64,000 bases of DNA, from positions 62,001-126,000 of the forward strand of contig JAPLDQ010000046.1 of assembly GCA_026391675.1 (NCBI GenBank), read 5' to 3'. The translations under genes were made by a program, and so were the position numbers. Position 1 is the stretch's first letter; every line of letters starts with the position of its first letter. Below are positions 57,501-64,000 of this stretch, in pieces. The notes below the pieces were generated by a model. That model was not told where the DNA came from, did no database searches, and saw only the letters and a list, made by a program, of their open reading frames with translations. This DNA is from Bacteroidota bacterium (GTDB taxonomy: Bacteria; Bacteroidota; Bacteroidia; Bacteroidales; JACABE01).

Positions 57501-58394
57501 ATTGTAAATATCATAGGATATTATCCTGTAATTTATGGTATTATTGTATGCAAGAGATGGGATGTCTGCACTATAGGTGCTGTCACCTGTATTGGTCATT
57601 GCTATTGAATTGTCAGGCCCTCCATTGATATTATAAATCAATTGTACATTTCCGATACCTGAGGAATCCCTGGAATAAGCCTGAACATTGAAAGGTCCTG
57701 TAAAATAAACACTATCCGTTAGTATCGGATTTTTAAAACTTAAAGTTGGGGGCATTAATTCATTATTAGAAGCCATTACATAAATGTCATCCAGCAACCA
57801 GCCATATCTGCCGGTACTGCCTGCTGCACCACTACCAAAATATTTAAAACGGATTTTTACATTGGCCTGATTGCCGGCTAAATTTGAAATATCAAACATT
57901 TCATTTTTCCACCATAAATTGGTAGGTTTGGTTGCAGTATCACCCGGCAGCCAATCAGTATAAGCACTTTCTGAAAATTTATAAAATCCACCACTCTGAA
58001 TTAAAGTTCCGGTTCCACGATACTCATTCTGGGTCAAACCCACCCAGGTTGTACCACCATCGATGGAAACATCCAGAGAACCTCCATCATTAAATAATAA
58101 TTTACATATCTGGGCAAACTGTAACATTACCTTTGCTTTACCTGTAGTACTAAAGGAATTGGTTGTTAAATAAACCGTGGTTCCGGTCTGTATTTTATTT
58201 GAATCAGCATAACTTCCTGAATTTTTAAGATTAGTTGTCAGTGCCCACTGAATACCACCAACAGGATCTGTCGAACTTGTTACACTATCGCCAAAAGAGG
58301 GAGCTTCAAAGTTTTCGTGAAATGCCACAATAGTCTGAGCCGGCAGGTAAACTGAAAAGAATACTGCTACCAGCATTAAGATTAATTTTCTCAT
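45504..58394 (-). CDS. Giant T9SS-secreted multidomain beta-helix surface protein
   Basis: 4296 residues, open over 12.9 kb. Signal peptide 1-19 (ending LPAQ); a concanavalin-like N-terminal domain (about 25-210); four units of about 425-450 residues starting near 612, 1150, 2643 and 3180, each opening with a CSGxxSGNYTIG-like segment and continuing as parallel beta-helix with Tyr/Asn-rich turns (GGYYGIYMYG, IKDFYYYG, VANNFVSQS); CARDB/Ig-like domains between; a discoidin-like segment (about 2398-2515); a second concanavalin/MAM-like domain (about 3720-3905); two CARDB domains, a PKD-like domain; and a T9SS sorting domain (about 4210-4296, IPNPTAGATNIEYNLP to KKMVVNK). Expected to be an adhesin or surface-layer fibre; substrate unknown. 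Its 3' half is paralogous to the next gene. Confidence 0.9.
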   Translation of the reverse strand: MRKLILMLVAVFFSVYLPAQTIVAFHENFEAPSFGDSVTSSTDPVGGIQWALTTNLKNSGSYADSNKIQTGTTVYLTTNSFSTTGKAKVMLQFAQICKLLFNDGGSLDVSIDGGTTWVGLTQNEYRGTGTLIQSGGFYKFSESAYTDWLPGDTATKPTNLWWKNEMFDISNLAGNQANVKIRFKYFGSGAAGSTGRYGWLLDDIYVMASNNELMPPTLSFKNPILTDSVYFTGPFNVQAYSRDSSGIGNVQLIYNINGGPDNSIAMTNTGDSTYSADIPSLAYNNTINYRIISYDIYNNSKSIPSGYKTFYVRKGVPTVIVGTGTTTGNLSPVYVAAAADANLFSYNAFVIEKTELNTGGTIESLAFNKSDANGYNLSNATLRIYIKGIGTSTAAPTTYAGYVTAFNGATKVYENLAQNLNTAAGWQTFLCNAGSYNVTGAENIMVFVEWFRPGNATGAIPFYYNTAAGKSSIFYGTGAIPSTANTTGQRANVKLNFQSSNAAIDATVFNFASPTSPMAANQIVPVSVSVKNLGTTPLTSVNVHWMVDGQYQGMVAWPGGNLQQDFVSSPFTLGNVNLSIGPHILRAWTESPNGVPDQQTANDTMTYNVFACANMSGTFTVGTTSSNFPTLNDVYTALNNCGISGPVTFKLASGTYLQQLVFPLFNNVSAVNTITFESATGNPNDVIFQYSSTAAADNYVLRFDASNYIKVRNMTFKNLGTTYGQVIEFTNGASYNTLEGCKVQAQIGATSSTVRGITNSTTTFEHYNKIKNNEIIGGYYGVYFYGTSATKEKGNVFEGNTIKDFYYYGLYMYYQDTNSAIRNYINNSAASGVVYAFYSYYCDNSTYLRNKIIVNGSSTAYCMYMYYNNTAGTGTSLVANNWVSQSVGTAVYGIYNTSSKNIRYFYNSLNILGGTTTYYAFYSSGATGLQLKNNIFVNKGGGYSLYAATGQIDSSNYNNFYSSGTNLAYWGVACTSLAALQTASGKDQNSMNIDPQYTSVSDLHINNFSLINMGNPVPVVTDDIDGETRSTTPTIGSDEILIPTNDAGLFKINNPTASISTLNQNIKVTVKHIGSTALTSATIRYSVNGVLQTPAYNWTGNLAQFAQDSVVIGNFTFNLGINTLKVWTEMPNNVTDVFNSNDTLKLTIVACSGPMSGNYTIGGTGANFASFSDAILILKNCGVNAPVVFNVNPGSYTEQFIIPAIPGISPTNTVTFKAANNDSSSVIIDAGSGALGNFVAKFDAAQYITISKMTLKNEVATGRVIDISNGSSYITITNCVLKSQVGATSSTAIPVYSLNASLENYLTIKNNQIIGGYYGIYMYGVSTTSRETGNIIQNNVIKDFYYYGMYLYYMDGITVKGNIIQNATTSGVVYAMYSYYSEGGTYVKNDFRISSSSTNYIMYFSTNTTTAAPTLVANNFVSQSVGTGGVYAIYNVGSNNMNYYNNSINVKNGSTSSYACYVSSGTGNNFVNNNFINTGGGYAYYVSSATYVNISNYNNIYSTGANYAYWGSACANLAALKTLSGKDQNSISTDPMFFGINDLHTDNVALFAKGTTVAGVTDDIDGQTRPALPCIGADEFIVLPYDAKLKSLYTFGKLPLNGGAPHQVKSIIRNVGANTLTNLNVTLNITGANTFTNVKTTTLTPGAEDTISFDNFTPATLGLNNVKISIPLDSNMADNVLNYRQEITDSIYAYADTTAPNTYLGFNTGSGLFLAKYFINGSKLISKVGAYITNSNTIGQRLYAVILNSNGVLIDTSYSKIITASDTNSWVTFNMLNPSASSTVNNFVYVGFAQTVGSSGYYPLGCQKEVPTRRGAFYYTTTMTGGLSNLTETTQFGRFMIQATLAPPAHKDASVVQIVTPNTGCNLSNEIVSIKILDAGQDTIYGGQNTLMAYYALKTSANTLVNIVSQQVTDTILPAQNKLFTFTTPLNMPAAVPDSSYKLISWVNLQNDPYPSNDSLTKTVKSVFTPPAPVVNSPVNIIFGNSTTLTAISSDTVNWFAHLTDTAAFATGPSYTTPLLTDTTTYWVAAGHSAGSSAYVGEVAPLSTAGTGGGLTTYVNFDAISNCIVKSVDIFPYGTGAGTVTIELRTSTGTPIMSQTFNVTGTTSPLSPAQTCVLNFPVTAGTSYRLGINSWTGGVTNLYRDLTGTYPYTIPNVLSITGTSLAPYFYFFYHWNVSWGTGSGGCYSAKVPIKVNVSPGRDATVTKILSPNDGCGLMNQSVQIKIKNRGNLAILSSQNSLTAYYGIKQNNNIVNVVSEAVALNINGGDSTLFTFATPVSLPTVSADSNYTLIAWTNLIGDLNINNDTTTRVVKSKYTPPTPILATQTIAYGSTATFNYPSNDSIYWFANAADTIPLASGSQFTTPNLYDTTTYYVNASSSSGTGTNIGLLAVSTHSGGGASASGYGPELYNDGNIPVYGTTGTYLWGWVTTNGWIEYTWTTPKTFTMVKFFKDNRPMTTCTFEYWNGSAYVSFYNYNSAVIDDSVIFPPVTATKLRFNTIAGASNPNFREIQVFNTAVGCTSPKAPVTVIVTGIPALDIAVTAIPEPLNTVVTGALTPVKVKLTNWGSSTVTSAILNWSVNGLVQTSVPWSGTLTSGQSTSTITLGSYTFASGLSTIKAWSSLPNAQADMYPLNDTTKKSVMGCLTGTFTIGVGKNFPNFTAALNALDSVGVCGNVVFLVDSGVYNERLFIYPIAGAGPNSTITFTSASGDSTKVVLHYTLGSAAWAMKFIGGSYYKFNKMTLSVSGSNTWSRIMELANGANHNEISNCRIEGIPTTTTTNYELIYASGAGIDDNSFINNLFLNGGYGIYLYGSSTTSLQKRNKIIGNTFKDFYYYGIYPGYQDTLTVSGNTVMNASTSATVYGLYSYYNSNSIFTKNKIIATGTGTNYCMYMYYNNSVSGSSLVANNFVSQSIGTAVYGIYSYYSNNMNYYNNSVNVTGGSSSYYSCYMYYGTGNNVVNNIFSNTGTGYAYYVSVATSINISNYNDFYTNGTTLAYWGAACANLAALKTASTKDNNSLSVNPNFFSVSDLHLVNFDLDGKATPLSSVPDDIDGTLRNTTIPDIGADEFVLPNNDAGAVAVILPTNPTTTGIQPVKVSIKNYGVLNLTSASIRWSVNGVTQPNYAWSNNIASGSLDTVVIGNYNFTAGAANFKVWTSLPNGVADQLNMNDTMYTTIIACSGPLSGNYTIGPGTGSNFQTINNAIQVLTYCGVSAPVTFNIQSGTYNEQLLIPAIPGASAVNTITFKSLTNDSTAVIVNYNPTSSTANYVVKLNAADYIKFKYMSFTNSTAGLGRVVELANGASYNEFSNNIIQTALSTTSTSCPVYSYNTIDEKNIIANNVISGGYYGVYFYGVSTSSKEKGNMILNNVIKDFYYYGLYLYYQDSVTAIGNTIRNSAASATVYGFYSYYCDNMNYQKNKILLDNTGTTYAMYIYYNNSSSGSGLVANNFITQSASATVYGVYHYYTNNDKFYNNSINTLGGATYYSIYMYYGSNNILRNNNVVNYGGGYAIYSSVATSISASNYNNFYTTGATLGYWAGAAANLAAWKTMSGKDTNSVSLDPMYISAFDLHLYLPMLNNLGMPVAEVTDDIDGQARSATTPDIGADEYSPLQYDLTTRAILSPVIPYSQTGGNIQIKCLIKNYGADSVGNFNVVFKAGNAAAVVQTYPAYLLSNKADTVTFTTQMPVTAGPFEIKVYTDLTNDGNHLNDTLKMNYFGEYIKGVPYSENFDNTTNEWFSVENGSLWEKGVPTASVINAAHSAPNVWATKLNGNYTNSNTSYLYTPIFDNTVFRADTLKFWHWVDAELNKDGGRIEYSDNGGSTWTTMGQITPVDTNATYWYNSTTANMWTGTGAGWKQSKYRVYNLPTMGNTIQFRFVFSSDAANVNNGWAIDDFELTLVPIAQDGGVTSIVSPASISLVGDLVPVTVNIKNFGTAALTNVPVRYQVGTGAIVTGTYPGPLAPGASANYTFTQPYQVANVNYSICAYTEIFGDIYLQNDKYCKTVTVNPAQKDVGVTLLVQPSGYVSQNSSVTIKVRIRNYGTLTQTSIPVYYQRGAQIPVGETWTGTLLAGDSTDYSFTQQLIIPIGTSVSFMSWTQLPNDAYPFNDTISKSIPICSVAAAGTITGPVIVTPGSTQTYTVPTISNAISYNWVLTPASAGTITGSGTSISVTFSPTFSSASLSVNGVGTVCSGTVSSISIGIIGVDEYDANSLWLGQNIPNPTAGATNIEYNLPSAGDIRFVVMNLFGQKVYETENYASAGKHLINLNVKDLAAGIYYYTVEFKDKRLVKKMVVNK

Positions 58395-58587
58395 GATGTA
58401 ATGGTTTGTTTTATAATTATTTATGTTTAGTTAATAAATTTTAATCCAATAAAATAAAGCAATCCTTTTTTAGATGCTCAATTCTAATATATAAATCGTA
58501 AATTTTATATTATATATATAGACGCAAAAAACTAAAAAAGGTTGTAATATTTTAGTAAAATTATTAACAATTATTAACAATTTTCAC

Positions 58588-58595
58588 AAAGTTAC
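58588..58595 (-). promoter_or_regulatory. -7 element (TAACTTTG, minus strand) for the first giant gene
   Basis: Plus-strand CAAAGTTA; implies that each giant gene has its own promoter. No fitting -33 TTG was seen. Confidence 0.4.
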
Positions 58596-58673
58596 AATAA
58601 TAAATAAGAAATTAAATAATAATTTTTAAAAAATTAGCCTTTTTAAAATTGATTATATTGCTTTTTTAATAAA

Positions 58674-58709
58674 CATAAAAAAAGGCTGCCAGATAATCTG
58701 ACAGCCCTT
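58674..58709 (-). terminator. Terminator of the second giant surface-protein gene
   Basis: Stem GGCTGCCAGA/TCTGACAGCC with one mismatch and a 3-base loop, followed on the minus strand by seven Ts. Confidence 0.85.
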
Positions 58710-58732
58710 TATAATTTAAAATCTGTTTATTT

Positions 58733-61700
58733 TTATTTATTAACAACCATCTTTTTAACCAGACGTTTGTCTTTAAATTCGATAGAATAATAATAAACAC
58801 CGGCAGCTAAATCTTTCACATTCATATTAATAAGATGTTTACCGGCTGAAGCATAATTTTCAGTTTCGTAAACTTTCTGACCGAAAAGATTCATTACAAC
58901 AAACCTGATATCACCGGCCGTTGGCAGGTTATATTCAATTTTTGTTATTCCGTATGTTGGATTAGGCATATTCTGACCCATCCATAAACTGTTGGCATCA
59001 TATTCTTCCACTCCAACACCAATTGCAATATTATTCAATGTGGATGCTGAACCTGAACATGCAGCACTTACTCCATTTACAGATAAACTGGCTGTACCCG
59101 GAGTTGAACTAAAGAGAATACTTATTGTGGTTCCTGTTCCTGTTATAGTACCTGCTGAACTTGGTGTTAATACCCAATTGTAGGAAGTCGCATTCGAAAT
59201 GACAGGAACTGAATAAGTTTGAGTAGAACCAGGAACTACCGAAATAGGTCCGGTTATAGTACCAGCTAAAGCCACATTACAAATAGGTATGGATTTAGAA
59301 ATGGTGTCATTAAACGGATATGCATCATTCGGCAATTTTGTCCATGACATGAAAGAAACAGATGTTCCGATAGGTATTGACATTTGTTGCGTAAATGTGT
59401 AATATGCAGTATCTCCGGCTACCAGGTTACCTGTCCAGGTTTCACCCACAGGAGTCTGATTTCCACGTTGGTAATACACAGGTATTGAGGTTTGTGTAAG
59501 TGTTCCATAGTTCTTGATCTGAACTTTTACAGTTACATTTGAATTCTGACTCACATATCCACTTGGTTGAACAAGCTGTGTAACACCAACATCTTTTTGT
59601 GCCGGATTAACGGTTACATTCTTGCAGGTCTTATCATTCTGGGTATAAATATCACCAAATATTTCAGTGTAAGCACATAAAGTATAATTTACATTAGCTA
59701 CCTGATAAGATTGTGTAAATGTATAGTTAGCTGAAGCTCCCGGTACTAATGGCCCCGGATAAGTTCCGGTAACAATAGCTCCAGTTCCAACCTGGTATCT
59801 GACAGGGATATTGGTTAAGGTATCCGTTCCAAAATTCTTGATAATTACGGTTACCGGAACTAAATCCCCAACCAGTGATGTAGATGTTGGAGAAATGATA
59901 GAAGTTACACCACCATCCTTTGCAATAGGCACCAGCGTTAATTCAAAGTCATCAATTGCCCAGCCATTATTGGTATTGGTAGCATCAGATGTAAATACAA
60001 ATTTAAATTGTATTGTATTTCCGATCGTTGGTAAATTGTAAACCCGGTATTTTGATAATTGCCAGCCGGTACCATTACCTGTCCACATATTGGCAGTAGT
60101 ACTGTTATACCAGTTGGTTGCATTGGTATCAGCAGGTGTTGTATGACCTAATACAGTCCATGTTGCACCACCATCATCAGAATACTCAATATGTCCGCCA
60201 TCTTTATTCAACTCTGCATCAACCCAGTGCCAGAATTTCAGTGTATCTGCCCTGAATACAGTATTGTCAAAAATTGGTGTATACAAAACACTTGTATTAT
60301 TATTGGTATAATTTGCATTCAGCTTGGTTTTCCATACATTAGGCGCACTATGAGCGGTATTAATAACAGAAGACGTTGGTATACCTTTTTCCCATAGCGT
60401 ATTTGCTTCAACAGAGAACCATTCATTGTTGGTATTATCGAAGTTTTCTGAATAAGGAACTGATTTCAGATATTCACCAAAATAATTCATTTTCAGCGTA
60501 TCATTTGAATGATTTCCGTCATTGGCTAAATCGGTGTATACCTTAATTTCAATAGGACCTGCAGTAACCGGCATTTGTGTTGTAAAGGTAATAGTATCAG
60601 CTGCATTTGAGAGCAAAAAGGCAGGATGATTTTGTACTACAGCAGCTGCATTACCAGCTTTATAGGCAACGTTGAAATTGGCTACACTATCAGCACCATA
60701 ATTCTTAATCAGACATTTGATCTGAATATTCGATCCTGTCTGTGAATAAGGAATTGATGGTGAAATAATGGCCTTTGTAGTCAGGTCAAATTGTAACGGA
60801 CTGTACTCATCAGCACCAATATCAGGTGTAGTAGCATTTCTGGTCTGACCATCAATATCATCCGTAACTTCAGCTACCGGAGTTCCGATATTATTAAGCA
60901 TAGGAAGGTAGAGATGCAGGTCAGTAGGTGAAGTATAAACCGGATCAAGGGAAATGGAATTGGCATCCATTCCACTTGTAGTTTTCCAGGCAGCTAAGTT
61001 TGCACAGGCAGCTCCCCAGTAACCTAATGTTCCGCCAGTTGTATATAAATTATTATAATTACTAGAACTGATGGAAGTTGATACGGAAGAATAAATTGCA
61101 TATCCACCGCCATAGTTAACTATGGTATTATTGCGCAATACATTGCTTGTTCCGTAATACATGTATATACTGTAATAGGTTGAGCCACCCAGCGTATTGA
61201 TAGAATTGTTATAGAATTTATCATTATTGGTATAGTAATGATATACACCATAAACTGTTGCACTGGCAGTTTGGGTAATGAAGTTATTGGCAACAAGTCC
61301 ATTTCCACCTGATGAATTATTGTAGTACAAATACATAGCATAAGTTGTACTTGAATTATCAAATAAAAGTTTGTTCTTTACATAATTAAAATTATCTGAA
61401 TAATAAGAGTACATACCGTAAACAACGCCTGAAGCAGCACTGTTGCGAACTGTATTTCCTATAACTGAAATACTATCCTGATAATACAAATACAAGCCAT
61501 AATAATAGAAATCCTTAATGAGGTTATTTTTAATAATATTTGATCTTTCTTTAGAAGCAGTACTAACACCATATAAATAGATTCCATAATAACCACCGGA
61601 AATAACGTTATTCGCTATAATATTCCTTTCATCAATAGTATTATAGGAATAAATAGTGGATGAAGTAGATGTCGTTGAAAATGGGGTCTGAATAACATTA

Positions 61701-64000
61701 TTTGAAAATTCATTATTACTTGCACCATTTGCAAATTCAACCACTCTTCCCAGACCGGTCTGATTATTATTCAGGGTGAGGTATTTAAATTTAACATAAT
61801 TGGCACCACTTAATTTTACAACATAATTAGCTGTAGCTGACGTTGGGCCAAAGTTAATGATTACAGTTGAACTGTCATTATTCTGCGATTTAAATGTAAC
61901 GGTATTAATTGCAGATGCTCCGGGAATTACAGGTATTAATAATTGTTCATTATAGGTTCCCGGTTGAATATTAAATGTTACAGGTGCTGAAATACCGCAG
62001 TAACTCAGTGACTGAACAGCATTGCTAATTGTCTGGAAATTAGTTCCGGTACCACTACCTATAGTATAAGTTCCTGATAACGGACCTGAACAAGCAACGA
62101 TAGTAGCATATAATGTATCATTAATATTCAGCTGGTCAGCAACACCGTTTGGAAGGCTTGTCCAGACTTTAAAGTTTGAAGCGCCTGCTGCAAAATTATA
62201 GTTTCCGATTACAACAGAATCAAGGCTACCGGAAGTTATATTATTAGACCACCCATAACTAGGTTGAGCTACGCCATTAACGCTCCATTGGATAGAAACA
62301 GAAGTAAGATTTAAAACACCAAAATCTTTAATGGATACCTTAACCGGTTGTATACCTGTAGTTGTAGGATTTGTTGGTAATATTAAAGCAACTGCACCTG
62401 CATCATTATTAGGCAATACAAATTCATCAGCTCCAATATCAGGAGTTGTAGCATTTCTGATACTATCATCAATATCATCAGGTACCAATGCCAGTGGTGT
62501 TCCTTTTCCGTCCAGATCAAAACTTACCAGATGCAAATCACTTACCGAAAAGAAAGGAGGAAGTACTGAAAGTGAATTGGTATCTTTTGCACTGGCTGTT
62601 TTTAATGTAGCTAAATTCGGACAGGTAGTACCACCCCAATAGGCCAGAGAACCACCGTTGGTATAGAAATTATTATAATTACTCCTGTTGATACTTGTAG
62701 CAACTGAAACATAATAAGCATAGCCTGTTCCTGTATTGGAGAATATATTATTTACTACATTATTTCCAGTACCGTAATACATATAACATGCATAATACGT
62801 TGAAGAACCAGCTGTAATATTAATAGAATTATTATAATAGTTCATGTTGTTGGAATAATAACTATATAAACCATAAACTGCTGTTCCATTTGATTGTGAA
62901 ACAAAGTTATTGGCAACCAGACTGCTTCCTGAAGCACTGTTGTTGTAATACATATACATACAATATGCTGTGGATGATCCGGTTACATTTAATTTATTCT
63001 TGGTAAATATACTTTTATCAACATAATTAGAATATAAACAATAAACCACACCTGAAGAAGGAGAATTGGTCATATAGTTCTTGGTTACCGTAATACTGTC
63101 ATTATAATACATATAAAATCCGTAATAGTAGAAATTATTAATGGTATTATTGCTGAAAATATTTCCGATTTTCTTTGCTGTTGATGCACCATACCAATAG
63201 ATTCCATAATAACCACCTGAAATGGTATTATTCAGGAACTGATTGTAATTATCAGAAGCTGAACTGGTACTGTTGATAGCTCTATTGGTTGATGAAGTAT
63301 TATTAGGTTGACTTATGATATTTCCATTGAAAATATTATAAGTAGAACCTCCTGAAACTTCAACTGCAGCTACCACATTGGCTGTTGCTAAAAGTGTCAT
63401 TTTCTCAAACCTTATATAACTGGCTCCGTTTAATTTTACAATAGCAGCAGCTGATGCATTTGTAGTAAGAATAACTGAAGTATTAATCCCGTTTTGTGAA
63501 CGGAAAGTTACTGTTGCATTAGGTCCTGCAGTTGGAATATTATTGATGGTTAATGCTTCATTATAAGTACCCGGTAAAACATCAAAAATTACATTACCAC
63601 AAAGACCAACAGCATTTATTGTATTTAACGCTGATGTAAAAGTCGGGAATGTTCCGCTTGTACCAATGGTAAAAGTTCCTGCCATGCAACCAAGCACAAC
63701 AGCAGATGCAGTATCATTTGCAGGATACATATCTGTTTGTGCGTTAGGTGCAGATGACCATGCTTTAATTGTACTTGGACCACCGGCAAATGAATAATTA
63801 CCCAATGAAACTATCATACTTTGACCTGTAGTTAAGTTCAAGCCTGTTAGAGGAACATTAGGCTGCGATACTCCGTTAACCGACCATTTAACAGTTGCAG
63901 AAGTTACCGTAGTTGTACCATAATTATACAGTTTTGCTTTTACTGGCAATGGAGTTCCGGTAGCAATAGTTCCAAGAGGCTGAGTTATATTTGAAATGGC
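58733..64000 (-). CDS. Giant T9SS-secreted beta-helix surface protein, second copy (5' truncated)
   Basis: 1755 residues visible; the frame is open to the window edge, so the N-terminus is missing (an in-frame TTG at 63949 is not a start). Content: part of a CARDB-like domain, a beta-helix unit starting near 63690, a CARDB domain, a second unit near 62085, then CARDB, a concanavalin/MAM-like domain (YSENFDNTNNEWFSVE, DSDGG-type sites), two CARDB domains, a PKD-like domain and a T9SS sorting domain ending KKMVVNK. It is domain-for-domain and largely residue-for-residue the same as the last 1740 residues of the gene at 45504, which indicates tandem duplication. Its own terminator follows. Confidence 0.9.
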   Translation of the reverse strand, partial: AISNITQPLGTIATGTPLPVKAKLYNYGTTTVTSATVKWSVNGVSQPNVPLTGLNLTTGQSMIVSLGNYSFAGGPSTIKAWSSAPNAQTDMYPANDTASAVVLGCMAGTFTIGTSGTFPTFTSALNTINAVGLCGNVIFDVLPGTYNEALTINNIPTAGPNATVTFRSQNGINTSVILTTNASAAAIVKLNGASYIRFEKMTLLATANVVAAVEVSGGSTYNIFNGNIISQPNNTSSTNRAINSTSSASDNYNQFLNNTISGGYYGIYWYGASTAKKIGNIFSNNTINNFYYYGFYMYYNDSITVTKNYMTNSPSSGVVYCLYSNYVDKSIFTKNKLNVTGSSTAYCMYMYYNNSASGSSLVANNFVSQSNGTAVYGLYSYYSNNMNYYNNSINITAGSSTYYACYMYYGTGNNVVNNIFSNTGTGYAYYVSVATSINRSNYNNFYTNGGSLAYWGGTTCPNLATLKTASAKDTNSLSVLPPFFSVSDLHLVSFDLDGKGTPLALVPDDIDDSIRNATTPDIGADEFVLPNNDAGAVALILPTNPTTTGIQPVKVSIKDFGVLNLTSVSIQWSVNGVAQPSYGWSNNITSGSLDSVVIGNYNFAAGASNFKVWTSLPNGVADQLNINDTLYATIVACSGPLSGTYTIGSGTGTNFQTISNAVQSLSYCGISAPVTFNIQPGTYNEQLLIPVIPGASAINTVTFKSQNNDSSTVIINFGPTSATANYVVKLSGANYVKFKYLTLNNNQTGLGRVVEFANGASNNEFSNNVIQTPFSTTSTSSTIYSYNTIDERNIIANNVISGGYYGIYLYGVSTASKERSNIIKNNLIKDFYYYGLYLYYQDSISVIGNTVRNSAASGVVYGMYSYYSDNFNYVKNKLLFDNSSTTYAMYLYYNNSSGGNGLVANNFITQTASATVYGVYHYYTNNDKFYNNSINTLGGSTYYSIYMYYGTSNVLRNNTIVNYGGGYAIYSSVSTSISSSNYNNLYTTGGTLGYWGAACANLAAWKTTSGMDANSISLDPVYTSPTDLHLYLPMLNNIGTPVAEVTDDIDGQTRNATTPDIGADEYSPLQFDLTTKAIISPSIPYSQTGSNIQIKCLIKNYGADSVANFNVAYKAGNAAAVVQNHPAFLLSNAADTITFTTQMPVTAGPIEIKVYTDLANDGNHSNDTLKMNYFGEYLKSVPYSENFDNTNNEWFSVEANTLWEKGIPTSSVINTAHSAPNVWKTKLNANYTNNNTSVLYTPIFDNTVFRADTLKFWHWVDAELNKDGGHIEYSDDGGATWTVLGHTTPADTNATNWYNSTTANMWTGNGTGWQLSKYRVYNLPTIGNTIQFKFVFTSDATNTNNGWAIDDFELTLVPIAKDGGVTSIISPTSTSLVGDLVPVTVIIKNFGTDTLTNIPVRYQVGTGAIVTGTYPGPLVPGASANYTFTQSYQVANVNYTLCAYTEIFGDIYTQNDKTCKNVTVNPAQKDVGVTQLVQPSGYVSQNSNVTVKVQIKNYGTLTQTSIPVYYQRGNQTPVGETWTGNLVAGDTAYYTFTQQMSIPIGTSVSFMSWTKLPNDAYPFNDTISKSIPICNVALAGTITGPISVVPGSTQTYSVPVISNATSYNWVLTPSSAGTITGTGTTISILFSSTPGTASLSVNGVSAACSGSASTLNNIAIGVGVEEYDANSLWMGQNMPNPTYGITKIEYNLPTAGDIRFVVMNLFGQKVYETENYASAGKHLINMNVKDLAAGVYYYSIEFKDKRLVKKMVVNK

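Larger units (their letters stand above)
58395..58732. other. 338-bp AT-rich region between the two giant genes
   Basis: Holds the terminator of the right gene (58674-58709) and a minus-strand -7 element TAACTTTG (58588-58595) for the left one; the 190-nt leader is otherwise AT-rich with a TA-repeat at about 58507-58520. No gene. Confidence 0.6.

Noticed and set aside
45504-63949. Many plus-strand and other-frame reading frames of 60-100 codons within the giant genes
   Set aside because: They recur at equivalent places in each repeat unit and reflect codon bias of the Thr/Asn/Tyr-rich coding strand.

Overview
The window is AT-rich DNA from a member of the Bacteroidota. This rests on a complete porP-gldK-gldL-gldM-gldN type IX secretion (T9SS) operon, three proteins with T9SS C-terminal sorting domains, TAnnTTTG (-7) promoter elements in front of many genes, OmpA/thrombospondin-type-3 repeat surface proteins, and a DUF4290 gene. 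Futalosine-pathway menaquinone genes (mqnB, mqnD) and a ferredoxin-linked 2-oxoacid oxidoreductase suggest a respiring or fermenting, probably anaerobic or microaerobic, member of the phylum. I cannot name the genus from sequence alone. No rRNA, tRNA, CRISPR array, transposase or phage structural gene was recognised.

Layout. 1-2748: two OmpA-family TSP3 proteins, the first cut by the window edge. 2902-7745: a sigma-54-type AAA+ regulator, lptE, a TPR-like gene, secG, then groES-groEL. 7898-9848 (minus): an ECF sigma factor, a putative anti-sigma factor and two Spy/CnrX-like envelope proteins. 10045-12898: a T9SS cargo protein, a LuxE-like acyl-protein synthetase and a lipoprotein. 12961-18537: an M16 protease, then mqnB-mqnD-hldD. 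18594-24350 (minus): the T9SS operon. 24785-31290: ferritin, kdsC, a DUF2520 reductase, ppnP, a membrane-protein/XRE pair, and malic enzyme divergent from PEP carboxykinase. 31605-37563 (minus): a thioredoxin-like protein, murA with DUF4290, and a four-subunit 2-oxoacid:ferredoxin oxidoreductase. 38426-42962: a restriction-modification island. 43177-45326: a DUF6261 protein and a PAS-LuxR regulator. 45504-64000 (minus): two giant tandem T9SS-secreted beta-helix proteins, the second cut by the window edge.

How it fits together. The PorP/GldKLMN machinery would export the giant proteins and the 10045-11136 protein, all of which carry a signal peptide and/or a type A sorting domain. Envelope biogenesis is spread through the window (lptE, kdsC, hldD, murA, secG). 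Malic enzyme, PEP carboxykinase, futalosine enzymes and the 2-oxoacid oxidoreductase form central and redox metabolism.

The points most worth a second look are: (1) the restriction-modification island, which fuses a PD-(D/E)xK nuclease to the methyltransferase, has a separate specificity subunit and a BRO-N/DinD-like gene, lacks an HsdR translocase, and is bracketed by two direct repeats of about 145 bp at a constant offset of 4816 bp; (2) the tandem giant adhesin-like genes, with 425-450-residue beta-helix units rich in Tyr and Asn that look recently duplicated; (3) three operator-like repeats in exact 21-bp phase over the promoter of the membrane-protein/XRE pair; (4) a mosaic family of dispersed intergenic repeats; (5) a shared TGYCATTTTGTCA motif in front of the sigma-54 activator and of groES, the latter followed by a -24-like TGGCAC.
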